DNA of 64,000 nucleotides from Mycosarcoma maydis (GCF_000328475.2 NC_026482.1:744001-808000); one strand, 5' to 3'. Positions 28,996 to 38,870 are shown, counted from the first letter of the stretch. Numbers and translations: made by a program. Notes: generated from the letters alone by a model not told the origin.

Positions 28996-30876
28996 ATGTT
29001 CGACCTAAAGAGACGATGGGCAAAGTTCTCCTTCGTCAATTGCATCCTCTTCCTCTGTCTTGCTACCTCACTGGCACACAAGGCCAAGGACGATCAACTC
29101 ACTCTCGCTTCTACCAGCCTGCACGATGAGGATCCGAATCAAACATTTGCTTCTCTATACAGGTTTCAAGATCGCGTCACTGGACTTCAGATGACGAATC
29201 AGCACTATTTTCTTCTGTCTACACGTGCCACCACGGAATTGGACATGCGGCGCTACTATGCAGGCATCTGGAGAACAATAGACACCATGGGATCAAACAT
29301 ACTCAAGACAAGCGGTCGTGTTTCCCGCCCCTACGAGCTTCCAGGGCATCCCGCCTATGTAAACTTTTTCGATGGAAAATCAAACACTCCGGCGCTCTTC
29401 CTCAGGGTGGCCGACATCTTACCCAGCAATCCCATGTTGCGAGACAACCCAGACGTCGCCATCTTCATGCATGGAATTCAGGTTGTCTCACAAACTGTCC
29501 CCCACTTTTGGCTCCAGCTCAAGATGATCATCAGAGGTTCCCCGACGTACTACATCGACACTGAACGACTTGACTATCAAGCCGTCTGGAGTCGCTACAC
29601 CATTAGATATGGCAACTACTGGCTTAATCAGCTTAGTGAAGTCTACAGATGGCCAGTCTTCTCTGACCTGGAGCGTCTTGGATATGAACCGAGCACGATA
29701 GAGCAAGAGCTTGTCGTATATGATCGAATCCGGCCACGTGAAACCTACTCGAGCAACGAAGTGAAGTTGGCCTTGCTTCTCAAAGCAGCTCGTCCTTACA
29801 TGGCCCAATTCGACACAGCCACAGGTGAACAGCTCTTCAACTTATATGCTTTGATGAAGAGTCCAATCGATGGTCGTGTCGAGGCTATGACATGGTTTCA
29901 GTCCCCGATCTTCGAGTCTTATGATCCAATACGGGATGAGTTCCATTTGAGATTGTACAGCTTCAACGAAGCTGCGTCCCCTGACCTCGACCGCATCCAA
30001 TACGTTGCTTCCAAATCCCCTTCCGGTGAATCAGTCCTCGTCCCAATAGCAATTGTTCGGCCAGAAGTCGTTTGGCCCAGGGTCCAGTTCAGCACGATCT
30101 ACAAAATTCCCGAGCGCTTGAGAACGGTTGGATTGATTCAATTCTCCAACATCAGAGCACGAAAGGATCGATTTGTTGCTGATGTCCTGACTTCACGAAA
30201 AAGGATTCGAGACGGCCCGGAACTCATGCCATTTGAGCGACCACGACCACATGGACATCCGTTGACATACATTTCACAACGAAGGACGTTCCTATCTATC
30301 GAAAAGCCTAATGGCATAATAACAACTGCTCCTGAATCAGTTCGGCATGATCCTCAGCCGCAAGAAGAGCCCGTTAGAAAGAAGCTGACTATCCCAGAGT
30401 CGGACGATCATGTGCTCTCATCAATTGAGACTCCCAAGACGCCCAGAACACCCATTATTCTTCCTTTTGAGGAAAGGGGTCATTCAATCCGTCCTGACCC
30501 TGAGCCAGGTCACACTTTTGGAGCAAAGCACGAAGGGTCCAGCTATACAGGTGGTGTTAGTCAAGAACATACAGCGCCGCAACAACTTTTGCAAATCGAT
30601 CAGCACGACTCTGCGGCAGCGGACGATCGCTCTACGACCGCCTATCCTCGCGTCGATCCATTCAAGCATTCTAAGTCCATCGATGCATCAGGACAGGCTG
30701 TTGCTGATCTTCGCCAGAGAACGAGCGTTGGACTGATGATGGTCGAAGGTCAGCATCTCGGCCTAGGAGCAGCTCATAAAGCGCACAAGCCCTCTCAAAA
30801 GACCGTTTTGGACATCCTTCAGGAGCACTTGGATCCTGGACTTCCCAAATGGCAACTTCCGAAATGGCACTTATGA
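28996..30876 (+). CDS. E1: predicted secreted protein, long type, cluster border
   Basis: Unrecognised family. The ATG at 28996 gives 626 residues; the frame is open a little further but only with a TTG. MFDLKRRWAKFSFVNCILFL plus CLATSLAHKAK is a signal peptide, probably cut near residue 30. Residues about 45-400 look globular and rich in Tyr, Trp and Arg. Residues about 290-385 resemble E7 (516-residue protein at the other border): WFQSPIFESYDPIRDEFHLR against WFSMPLLIADPQRPNELVHA, LDRIQYV against LDLIRF, and LVPIAIVRPEVVWPRVQF against WLPTAIVRPYFNPINTALLR. The last ~200 residues are hydrophilic, with Pro, His and Glu, ending GLPKWQLPKWHL. Only a few cysteines follow the signal peptide, so it is not a Cys-knot effector. 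A role as a host-directed effector is inferred from the context. Confidence 0.8.
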   Translation: MFDLKRRWAKFSFVNCILFLCLATSLAHKAKDDQLTLASTSLHDEDPNQTFASLYRFQDRVTGLQMTNQHYFLLSTRATTELDMRRYYAGIWRTIDTMGSNILKTSGRVSRPYELPGHPAYVNFFDGKSNTPALFLRVADILPSNPMLRDNPDVAIFMHGIQVVSQTVPHFWLQLKMIIRGSPTYYIDTERLDYQAVWSRYTIRYGNYWLNQLSEVYRWPVFSDLERLGYEPSTIEQELVVYDRIRPRETYSSNEVKLALLLKAARPYMAQFDTATGEQLFNLYALMKSPIDGRVEAMTWFQSPIFESYDPIRDEFHLRLYSFNEAASPDLDRIQYVASKSPSGESVLVPIAIVRPEVVWPRVQFSTIYKIPERLRTVGLIQFSNIRARKDRFVADVLTSRKRIRDGPELMPFERPRPHGHPLTYISQRRTFLSIEKPNGIITTAPESVRHDPQPQEEPVRKKLTIPESDDHVLSSIETPKTPRTPIILPFEERGHSIRPDPEPGHTFGAKHEGSSYTGGVSQEHTAPQQLLQIDQHDSAAADDRSTTAYPRVDPFKHSKSIDASGQAVADLRQRTSVGLMMVEGQHLGLGAAHKAHKPSQKTVLDILQEHLDPGLPKWQLPKWHL

Positions 30877-31319
30877 ACATTTTTATACAGCAAGAAAGTC
30901 AGAATCGGCTTGACGGTTCCAACTACTTTTACCTTGTGAAGTATTGTATCACCGGCGAGGACCGCACTGTTGAAGATTGCTTCGTGCTTGTGACCAGAAG
31001 CGTCATGAAGTACAAACTTTGTTCGAAAACCTTCCACATATGACTTCTCTTGAAACTTTGTACTTGACTTTCTTCAATCTGCACATACAGCAGCGAAATG
31101 TGGTCTCTGAGCATTTTCAAACAGCTCTCAGCCTGTAGTAGCCCCTTCTGAGTTCGCATGAGCCAATTGAGCTTGAGGGAGGCAGGGTGGACGCAGAAAA
31201 AGCCTCGAAGTCGTGATTCTGAAAGCTTGCCTCTGATCGTCACTATCCAGGTGTATAATGTTCAGATAGAAGTCTTTGGCCTACGCGATACGGCTTCATC
31301 CTTCAATCATACGATCACC
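30877..31319 (+). other. Intergenic region E1-E2
   Basis: Holds the E1 3' end and the E2 promoter. A TATA-like box lies at 31254-31259. The E2 frame is open back to 31158, but that part falls upstream of the box and shows no signal peptide. Confidence 0.55.
31254..31259 (+). promoter_or_regulatory. TATA-like box of E2
   Basis: TATAAT, 61 bases before the ATG at 31320 and downstream of the first in-frame start at 31158. It therefore favours the shorter protein that begins with the signal peptide. Confidence 0.5.
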
Positions 31320-32171
31320 ATGGCCGCGATGAGAATGCCCACGCTGCTGCTGCTCTGTCTCGCTATCTCGCTCGAGGTCTATAGCTCGAGACTCCCTATC
31401 GGAGATATCAGACGACTGCTGGAAGAGGACTGGTCTGTCATTGCAGAAGTCACCGCAAAGCATGAAAATCCAAGCTCTTCGCAGGCTGCTCCCCAAGGCG
31501 GCTATGTCGGCCTTAGCACAGCACCGCAACATGGTCTCTTTCCGGTGCGAGCAAGTGAAAGCAACGATCTCGGTACTTCAGCCTTGGTTACACCGTTACC
31601 GGCTCAAGCATCATCTCAGGTGACGACTCCGTTGGCAACCGTGACACGAGTTCCAGTTCAAGTTCCACTTGATCTACCAGTGCTGCAGATTTCTCAACGC
31701 ATCCAGGAGCTGAAAGGCCTCTCCCTCCTATTTCGAACTGCAAAGGACAACGTCTTGATGAAACCGCGACGAGTCTTGCCGTTGCAGACGCACGTCTTAT
31801 CGTCAGAAACATATAAGATATACTACGAGTTCTATCTGAACCATCCTTTCAGAAAGCGCTTACTATGGACTCCTAATGAGGTAACATACATGCTCTACAA
31901 GCCGATCAGGAGGAACGAAGCGCTCGTAAGGCTGTTTGGTGGATTTTTTGCCAAACACGAAATCGTTTGGGCCGTCTGGAGGCAGGAAATGTACGGAGAG
32001 GCAAAAGTCTGGCGCCTGCTAGGATTGCTGGAAATGCCATCACGTCAACCTGCCCAGAGATTCATTGACACGTACATGCAAGAAATGAGTCCACCACACG
32101 CGAGCCCGCTGGTGTTCTTCAATGATGGAGCCCATCTCGATCCAAGCCAGGCGCCAATGCAAAAAGTCTAG
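31320..32171 (+). CDS. E2: predicted secreted protein, short type
   Basis: Unrecognised family, 283 residues from the ATG at 31320 (ACCATGG context). MAAMRMPTLLLLCLAISLEV is a signal peptide; the mature protein starts near RLPIGDIRRLLEEDW, matching the acidic/Leu 'ELL' element found in E3-E5. A Ser/Pro/Thr-rich linker (about 45-125) leads to the C-terminal module: VWAVWRQEMYGEAKVWRLLG, then LLEMPSRQPAQRFIDTYM and FFNDGAHLDPSQAP. That end closely matches E4 (VWRLEYHGHTRIWRYLG, FLRDAAHVDPGQP). E2 and E4 are therefore paralogues with the same C-terminal subtype. No cysteines are prominent in the mature part. Function unknown; secretion is the only supported property. Confidence 0.8.
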   Translation: MAAMRMPTLLLLCLAISLEVYSSRLPIGDIRRLLEEDWSVIAEVTAKHENPSSSQAAPQGGYVGLSTAPQHGLFPVRASESNDLGTSALVTPLPAQASSQVTTPLATVTRVPVQVPLDLPVLQISQRIQELKGLSLLFRTAKDNVLMKPRRVLPLQTHVLSSETYKIYYEFYLNHPFRKRLLWTPNEVTYMLYKPIRRNEALVRLFGGFFAKHEIVWAVWRQEMYGEAKVWRLLGLLEMPSRQPAQRFIDTYMQEMSPPHASPLVFFNDGAHLDPSQAPMQKV

Positions 32172-32733
32172 AACATGCCTGCGGCCCACTGACTCGTTTT
32201 CTCTCGTCAAGTCTAGACATTCTGAAATGTATGCAGTGGCTCAGAAGTCTCGTGCTAAGCGATGCTCGTTTGTGCAAGCGCGCCAGGCTGTGTTCGTATA
32301 GTCTGTCAGCCTCGCTGTGATCGCCATCATGCTCGCCTTGTCCTCGTCACTGCCCGACGCTGTCGACGTCGGTTTTGCAGCAATCTGAGACAAAATGAGC
32401 GATCACTTCATCTGCACTTCATCTAGTTGTTTTGGCTGTTGCTTACAGGCCAAACGTGACCAATATTCGTGATTTCATTTGTCTCTCTTGCCTACCGTTG
32501 TGTAATGATGTCGACCGTGTCATCTGATTGAGACAACAAAGGCTTACCAAAACGATAGCCGCCCGTCTTCCTTCATCTGATCGTGCTAGTACTCAATGAC
32601 TTCGGTCGCATCGCTATAAATCTTATGTATCTCTTGGACTCTAGCGCTGTTGACTGTCATTCGTGATTGGTGTCATCGTGCTTTCGAACTTAAGCTTCCT
32701 GATACTCGTTTTGGGAACACGGTGCTCGCTACA
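32172..32733 (+). other. Intergenic region E2-E3
   Basis: Holds the E2 3' end and the E3 promoter with TATAAA at 32615-32620. Two isolated ATTCGTGATT words (about 32465 and 32660) are the only heptamer-family copies here. No gene seen. Confidence 0.55.
32615..32620 (+). promoter_or_regulatory. TATA box of E3
   Basis: TATAAA, a full consensus, 119 bases before the chosen E3 start at 32734. Confidence 0.5.
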
Positions 32734-33732
32734 ATGATGCTCTCCTTTACCCGAAGCTTCTGCACATTCTTCTGTTTTCTGCAAGCATCACAGGTCCTGT
32801 ACGGAGCAGGCTTGCCGCTTGGTGACTGGGAAGAACTCCTACGCTCCGGCAATCAGCTCACAGCATCTCTACCCGATACACAGCAAGCCTCACATCATGA
32901 CCCACTTTTGCCGGTTTCAACCGGTCTCGTTGCAAGTAGCCATTATTGGCCTAAGGACAGTCTTGTTAGTGATGACGGAGACATCGCAAGCGCTCTAAGA
33001 GACGGTATCAGTCACTACAGTCGCCCCGATCAAGAGGTTGACCCTGAACCTCACGTTCATCTGCAGCGGTCCGCTTCTCTAATCCCCTCCATGCCGGCAG
33101 CTAGCTCTTCCGCTTCACCTATAAGCCGGACGGGCGAGGATAAACGAGAAGTATCTCCACCTCAAGAGAGAATGCCAGGACGCACCAGTCCCCCTCTCAT
33201 TCCCTTAAACATTCGCATGGTCCCGGAGCTGACTGCCCAGCAGCGAGCTTCTGTCCTAGCAAATCTCAGAAAAGAGATCTACTACTACGTCAATAGCAAG
33301 CTCGCGCTTAAGAAATCGCTCGAGCCTCTCATCGTACCGTATGGGGGGCATTTGTCGTCTACAGATCTCGAGACGTTCGTTCGCCAGATGGCATTGTCTG
33401 ATTATCCGCCTTGGATCTATCTCTCTGAAGGCACACGTTTTCTTCTCCGTCAAGGATGGCCAAACACTGCACTGTTCCGCCGGATAAACGGGTTCACAAC
33501 AGGCGACTACAGCCGAATCTACTTCGAGGCCTGGCAGGAGATGGGTCAGTCTGGCTCAGAATTGTTCCAGTATTTGGGCGTCTTCAGAGTTCCGAACAGA
33601 AATAGGCTTGTTCAGTTCAAAAGAACGTACTTGGACCAGAGCTTTTTTCCGATCAAGCAGTACGTTGTGCTCAGCTCCTCGACCTTCACAACGAGTTCAA
33701 TGGGAAATCGACTCCCACATTCACAAACATGA
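32734..33732 (+). CDS. E3: predicted secreted protein, short type
   Basis: Unrecognised family, 332 residues from 32734 (a second ATG follows at once). The frame is open to 32650, but the start chosen gives MMLSFTRSFCTFFCFLQASQ, a signal peptide, followed by GLPLGDWEELLRSGNQ, the element shared with the other short members. Residues about 40-150 are Ser/Pro-rich and probably disordered. The C-terminal module begins LTAQQRASVLANLRKEIYYY and includes SRIYFEAWQEMGQSGSELFQ, then YLGVFRVPNRNRLVQFKRTY. It matches E5 strongly (SRVYFYVFREAGPRGSELFQ, FIGTFRTPDRSRLLPFRQAY). E3 and E5 thus share a C-terminal subtype that differs from that of E2 and E4. Confidence 0.8.
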   Translation: MMLSFTRSFCTFFCFLQASQVLYGAGLPLGDWEELLRSGNQLTASLPDTQQASHHDPLLPVSTGLVASSHYWPKDSLVSDDGDIASALRDGISHYSRPDQEVDPEPHVHLQRSASLIPSMPAASSSASPISRTGEDKREVSPPQERMPGRTSPPLIPLNIRMVPELTAQQRASVLANLRKEIYYYVNSKLALKKSLEPLIVPYGGHLSSTDLETFVRQMALSDYPPWIYLSEGTRFLLRQGWPNTALFRRINGFTTGDYSRIYFEAWQEMGQSGSELFQYLGVFRVPNRNRLVQFKRTYLDQSFFPIKQYVVLSSSTFTTSSMGNRLPHSQT

Positions 33733-33846
33733 AAGAGTTGGATCTTTGGTCTACGTTGATTAAGAGATAGCTTGATTGCACCAAAAGTGTTTAGGAACTG
33801 CGAATTGATAGTCAGTTCCGCTATGCAGCTAAGCACAGATAATAGC

Positions 33847-34836
33847 TTACGTGATCATAGGCTGCCCAGGATCAACATGAGCGGCATCCCTCAAGAATGT
33901 TTTCGGCCGTTGCGGTATGTCTGCGAGCTTTAGCAAGCCGTTCCGCATGAATGTTTCGGGTGGTCTGTGTCCAGGGACATGCAAGCCCCCCAAGTACCTC
34001 CAGATCCTTGTGTGACCATGGTATTCGAGGCGCCAGACAGAGTATAGGTTCCTTAATCGGCCTCCATCGGTGCCATGCATTCTAGAAAAGCCAAGAGAAG
34101 ATTTGTCTGGTCTACCAAATAGGTACAGAAAACCGTCTCGAATCCAGAGGAATCGGACCAGTTCACCTCTGTTATTCCTAGCAGCAAACAAGCTACGATA
34201 GAGGCTCTTGTACTCAGTAGGGCTCATGTCCTCCAAAATCAAAGGCCACACGGTTCCTCGGACCGGCCCACCCGGTCTGTTCTGTAGCGCCGCATGAAGG
34301 TAGAGCAAGATTTGCTCCCGTTCTCCCTTGGTCAATATGTCATATGGAATATCGATCGGGACAGTAAAGCTTGGTAAAGTCGGGTCGATGGCTGCCGTAG
34401 AGGAATGTGCATGTTGGGCGTTGACGAATGACTCAGGAGAAAGACTCCTCTCCTCCGAGGCGACTTCTTTTCTGGTTGCTTCGCGATCATGTTCGACTCT
34501 CGGCAGGGTGGGACTGTCGTCCGAGGTTTGCTGATGCTGCCGCCAGATGGTGGCTGGCACTGTCGGGTCACGTTGCGCGACGGAACTGCGGGGACTTTCA
34601 TTGTTTAGCCGATGTAGGATGTCGGACCAGCTGCCTTCGATGCTGGTTGATGGAAAGCTCTGAGTTCCAGGTCTACCAGCATCACTTGAGACCGTCAACT
34701 GCGCTTCATCCACAGGAGCATCAAGTAGTCTCTCTAGCTCGTCCAGTGCGATCGACGCCGCTGCTGCTTGCTGCGACATGCACGCCAAGATGGCTAGCAC
34801 GCTTTGAATAGACAGTAACGCGCGCAGTGGATTCAT
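33847..34836 (-). CDS. E4: predicted secreted protein, short type
   Basis: Unrecognised family, 329 residues. MNPLRALLSIQSVLAILACM is a signal peptide ending near SQQAAAA; then comes SIALDELERLLDAPVDEAQ. The first ~100 residues are nearly the same as in E5 (SISLDELERLLDAPVSEAP, PSTSI-GSWSDILHR in both). After a Ser/Pro/Arg linker, the module starts LTKGEREQILLYLHAAL and ends LYSVWRLEYHGHTRIWRYLG, GLHVPGHRPPETFM and FLRDAAHVDPGQPMIT, which match E2 rather than E5. It is the only reverse-strand short member. A palindromic TATTTAAATA at 34936-34945 sits about 100 bases before the start. It is divergent with E5 and convergent with E3 (114 bases). Confidence 0.8.
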   Translation of the reverse strand: MNPLRALLSIQSVLAILACMSQQAAAASIALDELERLLDAPVDEAQLTVSSDAGRPGTQSFPSTSIEGSWSDILHRLNNESPRSSVAQRDPTVPATIWRQHQQTSDDSPTLPRVEHDREATRKEVASEERSLSPESFVNAQHAHSSTAAIDPTLPSFTVPIDIPYDILTKGEREQILLYLHAALQNRPGGPVRGTVWPLILEDMSPTEYKSLYRSLFAARNNRGELVRFLWIRDGFLYLFGRPDKSSLGFSRMHGTDGGRLRNLYSVWRLEYHGHTRIWRYLGGLHVPGHRPPETFMRNGLLKLADIPQRPKTFLRDAAHVDPGQPMIT

Positions 34837-35509
34837 TATGAGTCCCCCGTTCAGCGCCTGATGTCAATCACGAATGAGTACTGGACACGGGAGGATTATC
34901 TGCAACGCTATTGGTCGCTGACCAATGTCTACGCCTATTTAAATATGTGCTCACACTCTCTGCTTTGACCATTAGTTTGCCGCTAGAACGCTCACAGGGC
35001 TAAATCAGTGGCTTCATTTGGCACATGTTACAAGAGCTAATGTAAGGCCAACTAGTTGAAAGCTCTGATGAAGCCCGGGCAGCAGCCAGTATATACTTCA
35101 GCCAAGCTCTGACGACGCTCCTCGTCGAGACTTCTCCCAGGTGTTTCCGCTACCTTCAAGCTGAATTTAATCGGTGCACCGCCCGAGATTACTTTGAGAC
35201 AGCTTCAGCCTTGGTTCCTTAACTATCGTGTATGAGACCAATTGATGACCCTTTGATGAAGTAGCATATCCTGCTCATTCTCGAAATCGCTCAATCATGC
35301 TGTTTTTGACTACTGGACCTAAGCTTTGTGCTCGTGTGTCAAATGAAGGCAATGGTTGAGCTTGGTAGCAGCCCCGCAGCACGCCGAAAAACAGCCGGTA
35401 TATGACATAAAAAGCCATCAACCAGAGCGCGCGACAGAATCAAGCAGCGATCATTCCAAACCACCCTACAACTTCTTCAGGCTACAGCTTCTGAACGAAA
35501 AAGTCAGCG
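34837..35509. promoter_or_regulatory. Divergent promoter region E4 / E5
   Basis: Separates two genes with nearly identical N-termini. Contains TATTTAAATA (34936-34945) for E4 and TATATG plus CATAAAA (35399-35412) for E5. A stretch near 35075-35095 (CAGCAGCCAGTATATACTT) resembles the E5 promoter words near 35392-35404 (ACAGCCGGTATATGACAT), which suggests a duplicated promoter fragment. One AATCACGAATGAG word lies near 34868. Confidence 0.5.
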
Positions 35510-36394
35510 ATGAAGCTATCCCGCATGTTGTCCTCAGTTTTTGCGGTGCTGGCCGCCTTGATGTGCTTACTGCAGCAAGCAGCAACGACGTCGATCTCAC
35601 TGGACGAGCTAGAGAGACTACTTGATGCTCCTGTGTCTGAGGCCCCAGTGACCGTCTCGGGTGCTGGTGGAGACTCTGGCAGCCGAGTAAATCCAGGTAA
35701 CCATGGAAGTCTGCCATCCACAAGCATTGATGGCAGTTGGTCCGACATCTTGCACCGTCAAAGCAGCGAAGATGCTCGATCTGCAATTCTCCAATATGAC
35801 CCTTCGGCGACAGTCACTGGCCAGTGGCAGCATCCTAGCACCTCTGACAGCGGTCTTGGCGGGCCTGGCAACATTTTTATTCGCCAGCTCGATCTGAATG
35901 AGCGTACGCAGGCACTGACGGCAATCAAGGATCAGTTCTACACTCAGCTAGGCTCTCGCGCTAGAGGCAATGAGGTCCGTGTGTGGCCTTATCAGGGACA
36001 ACTCAGTTGGAAAGATTTTGCTTATTGCGTTGGTACACTGCCGAACCTTGATGCCAAGTTCGGAGTCTGGCCATACAGGCTTGGTGAGAATCAATATCTA
36101 CTCCAACAAGCGAGCAGCACGGGTAGGGCCTTTCGGCTGCTCAGCGGCTATTCTCCACCCAATCACAGTCGAGTCTACTTCTACGTCTTTCGAGAAGCTG
36201 GGCCAAGAGGCTCCGAGCTTTTCCAATTCATTGGCACATTTCGAACTCCAGACAGGAGTCGTTTGCTTCCTTTTCGACAAGCATATTTGATACCCGTATC
36301 AAGACAAGTTAGGTCCGTTGAAGTGATCAGCAGATCGCTAGTTCGGCTGCACTTCCAAAGTGACAGCATTTCGCCCGTATTAGACTCACAGTAG
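35510..36394 (+). CDS. E5: predicted secreted protein, mosaic of E4-like and E3-like parts
   Basis: Unrecognised family, 294 residues. MKLSRMLSSVFAVLAALMCL is the signal peptide, followed by SISLDELERLLDAPVSEAP, PSTSIDGSWSDILHR and more E4-like sequence up to about residue 105. From about residue 125 onward it follows E3 instead: LNERTQALTAIKDQFYTQLG, HSRVYFYVFREAGPRGSELF, QFIGTFRTPDRSRLLPFRQA and YL. The E2/E4-type ending (F--DAAH-DP-Q) is absent. The linker is shorter than in E3 and E4. This looks like a recombinant between paralogues, though loss and divergence of one half would look the same. The start is well placed, about 110 bases after a TATA-like word. Confidence 0.8.
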   Translation: MKLSRMLSSVFAVLAALMCLLQQAATTSISLDELERLLDAPVSEAPVTVSGAGGDSGSRVNPGNHGSLPSTSIDGSWSDILHRQSSEDARSAILQYDPSATVTGQWQHPSTSDSGLGGPGNIFIRQLDLNERTQALTAIKDQFYTQLGSRARGNEVRVWPYQGQLSWKDFAYCVGTLPNLDAKFGVWPYRLGENQYLLQQASSTGRAFRLLSGYSPPNHSRVYFYVFREAGPRGSELFQFIGTFRTPDRSRLLPFRQAYLIPVSRQVRSVEVISRSLVRLHFQSDSISPVLDSQ

Positions 36395-37803
36395 CTGGCA
36401 ATGATCAACGCTGAGACTGAGAGCTGTGACTACTTTCTTTGCATTGAATGCTGCTCCAAGTTGACGCTTTGTCGGCTGATTCGCGCTCAGACCGTCGTTC
36501 CGCAAAACAATCATATGCCATACTGATCTCAAGAGAGCTCTTCAAGTAAAGCTTCCTCCTTGTTCCGTCCAACGTGTGAGGCTGTGAACAGATTATAGAG
36601 GAAGATTTCATATCCTCAGGTTGCCCCACATCGGGTGTTGTCCATGATGGGCTGTAGAGGTCGGAGAACAAGTTTAAGTGGTCCCAGGACAACTAGAGCT
36701 CACAATCGAATGTGAATCATAAATGTTGAACTAATTGCGTGCATTGGGCGGCTTAAACTCGACGTCGATATAAGCTTCGATTTCGACTTCGATTAGTGAT
36801 GATGATGAGCTTCATTTGCTTGCCCTGGCTCTCCGCAGAATGTGTTGTTGAGCTCCGACAGTCTTGAGATTTACAAAAGATCTTGTGCCCATGTCAATTT
36901 AGCGAGCCTGTTGACTGTACTGTCTCTTCCCACATGGTTCACCCCGGTAATATGTCTAGCCAAAGTTGCTCTTCACTGCCTCTAGCACATTCGGTGCTTA
37001 TACACCAAATCGGAGCATCGCATCCGATTCATGATTCGTCGATTCTGTCGATTCACCGGCATGATTGAAGCGTGTGATGGCTCGATTGTTCTTCACCATT
37101 CCAATATGTCCAAGCCACCTCTCCTGGCTATGATCACTGTTCGAACGCGTTGCACAGTCCACGGTCCATGTTCCGCGAAGCCAACTGTCTATTTCCATGT
37201 CTTAGCACCGCTTTTTTGCAGCAGAGCTGCATCACTAATCGTACACTTTGGGCCCGACTTGACTCGTCCTGAGCGTTGGTAAAGAACGGACATATGCAGT
37301 CCGACTCACCGTATATTATTCTCTGACACCCGCGTCCGTGTTATCTGCTCCTGTCGCTCCTGACAGTAGACGTTGTTCGCATACTGCAGCGGGCAAGACA
37401 ACGGCACTGTTACAGCTAAGATCTTGGCCTCTGACTTCCAGACTTCATAAGTATGACCTCTCACGCATCAGAAATATAGTTTCAGGGACGGCTCAGTGAC
37501 GCCTGTATCCTCCCGTGGTACCCTACCCACGCAATCTCGAGTATCGAAAATACTGATGACGAACAGTTGTATATGATCATGCAATGTTGAGCTCAACGGC
37601 GCTTTTGGCTCTCCGGCATTGCTCTTTTCACTCATTCTACGTAATGAAATTTCGAGAGGAAGTTTCAGTGCGTTTCAACATAGGAAGAACGCACGCACGG
37701 CGGTTGGAGCTACCTGCTCAGCGCGGTCCGCGCAGAACTTAAAAGCAACCTGTTATGAGTGATAGTCCAACCATTGGATCAAGCAAACTTGTCCACCTTC
37801 CCA
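36395..37803. other. 1.4-kb intergenic region E5-E6
   Basis: The longest gap inside the cluster. No frame with a signal peptide or the shared module was found on either strand, so a recently broken family member is not visible, though a very decayed one could be. TTAAAA at 37739-37744 lies about 60 bases before the E6 start. Confidence 0.5.
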
Positions 37804-38697
37804 ATGCGTCGTGTTTTGCAGCTCGTCAGTCTGCTCTGGCTGTTTCTAGGCCAAGTGCACAGTCGGCCGGGCGACAATTTCTGGGAGGCTGTGCACCGGC
37901 TCTCTGATCAAGATGAAGGCTCAGAAATCCTTCATTTCTTGCAGACCGGCCATCTGCCGTCCAAGAGTGCTTCATCTGGACAGCCCGGATCGGAGAGTAC
38001 TCCATTTTTCACCTCGCAGCCCATCATTGCGGATCGCTGGTACGGACCTAAGATGGAGGCTTTTCGACCAGGCATACGAAGTGGCACCACGTCCGAAGGC
38101 ACATCAAACTTGGTATCTGATCATTCCAGTGAGAGAAAAGGTACTTCGCAAAGCGAGCAAATGTCTGCAAGTGCAAAGGAGGCCAGTTCGACACCCCTAC
38201 ACAAGCCGCCGCAGATCACTGCGCCACGTCCTCTCTCAAAACTGGAACGGATCTCGATTCTGAAACCAGTCGGCGATAAATTTGGTTTAAACATTCGACC
38301 TTATACGGCAGCAGAGATCCATCCTTACACTGGGGCATGGCTGACCAGTGAGCTTATTACTGAAGCTTTCGGGACCACGAATACTAAGCTGCGCAGTTTT
38401 CAAGAAGATATCTATCTGCTGCCGAGCAAAAGAGTGCAAGAAGAGCCAGTAGCCAGCAAGAGCGACGGAGGTATGGCAATGACAGGACCTCGAAACAGAC
38501 ATATATACGTTTGGAAGAAGATTGCTCCACCATTCGGAGCGCCAGGCTTTGTTTTCCAGTTTGTCGGTGCAATCACAGCTGGACGTGAAGCACGTAGGAG
38601 CCTGGGATACTTAAAAGGCTTCAAAACTGCTCGAGAAGCCATCGCCATCGGTCCTGACTCGCTGTATAATGGACTCTACGTCCAACCTGCAAGGTGA
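37804..38697 (+). CDS. E6: predicted secreted protein, short type, divergent member
   Basis: Unrecognised family, 297 residues from the ATG at 37804; the frame opens at 37759, but the short form starts directly with the signal peptide MRRVLQLVSLLWLFLGQVHS. The mature start RPGDNFWEAVHRLSDQDEGS parallels the 'ELL' element of E2-E5 only loosely. A Ser/Pro linker follows. The C-terminal module is recognisable but the most diverged: LSKLERISILKPVGDKF, then RNRHIYVWKKIAPPFGAPGF and VFQFVGAITAGREARRSLGY. The Y-W-----G--FQFVG core aligns with E3 and E5. There is no DAAH-DP ending. It is convergent with E7, 173 bases between stops. Confidence 0.77.
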   Translation: MRRVLQLVSLLWLFLGQVHSRPGDNFWEAVHRLSDQDEGSEILHFLQTGHLPSKSASSGQPGSESTPFFTSQPIIADRWYGPKMEAFRPGIRSGTTSEGTSNLVSDHSSERKGTSQSEQMSASAKEASSTPLHKPPQITAPRPLSKLERISILKPVGDKFGLNIRPYTAAEIHPYTGAWLTSELITEAFGTTNTKLRSFQEDIYLLPSKRVQEEPVASKSDGGMAMTGPRNRHIYVWKKIAPPFGAPGFVFQFVGAITAGREARRSLGYLKGFKTAREAIAIGPDSLYNGLYVQPAR

Positions 38698-38870
38698 TCT
38701 AACGAAACCAAAGACCCTCTCTAACATAAGCTTTGTTGGCAGCAGCTCAAAGTAAAGCCAAATAGCACTAGCTGAGAGCCTGCGTGGCATTAAGTCGCAA
38801 AAAACGAGTCTGTGAGTCTATACTTAGTGTGATGATGTTTATAATGATGCGCGTAAGCAAGGTTGTGAGT

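Noticed and set aside
36405..36692. Possible decayed eighth cluster member between E5 and E6
   Set aside because: The reverse frame has no signal peptide and none of the shared module words.
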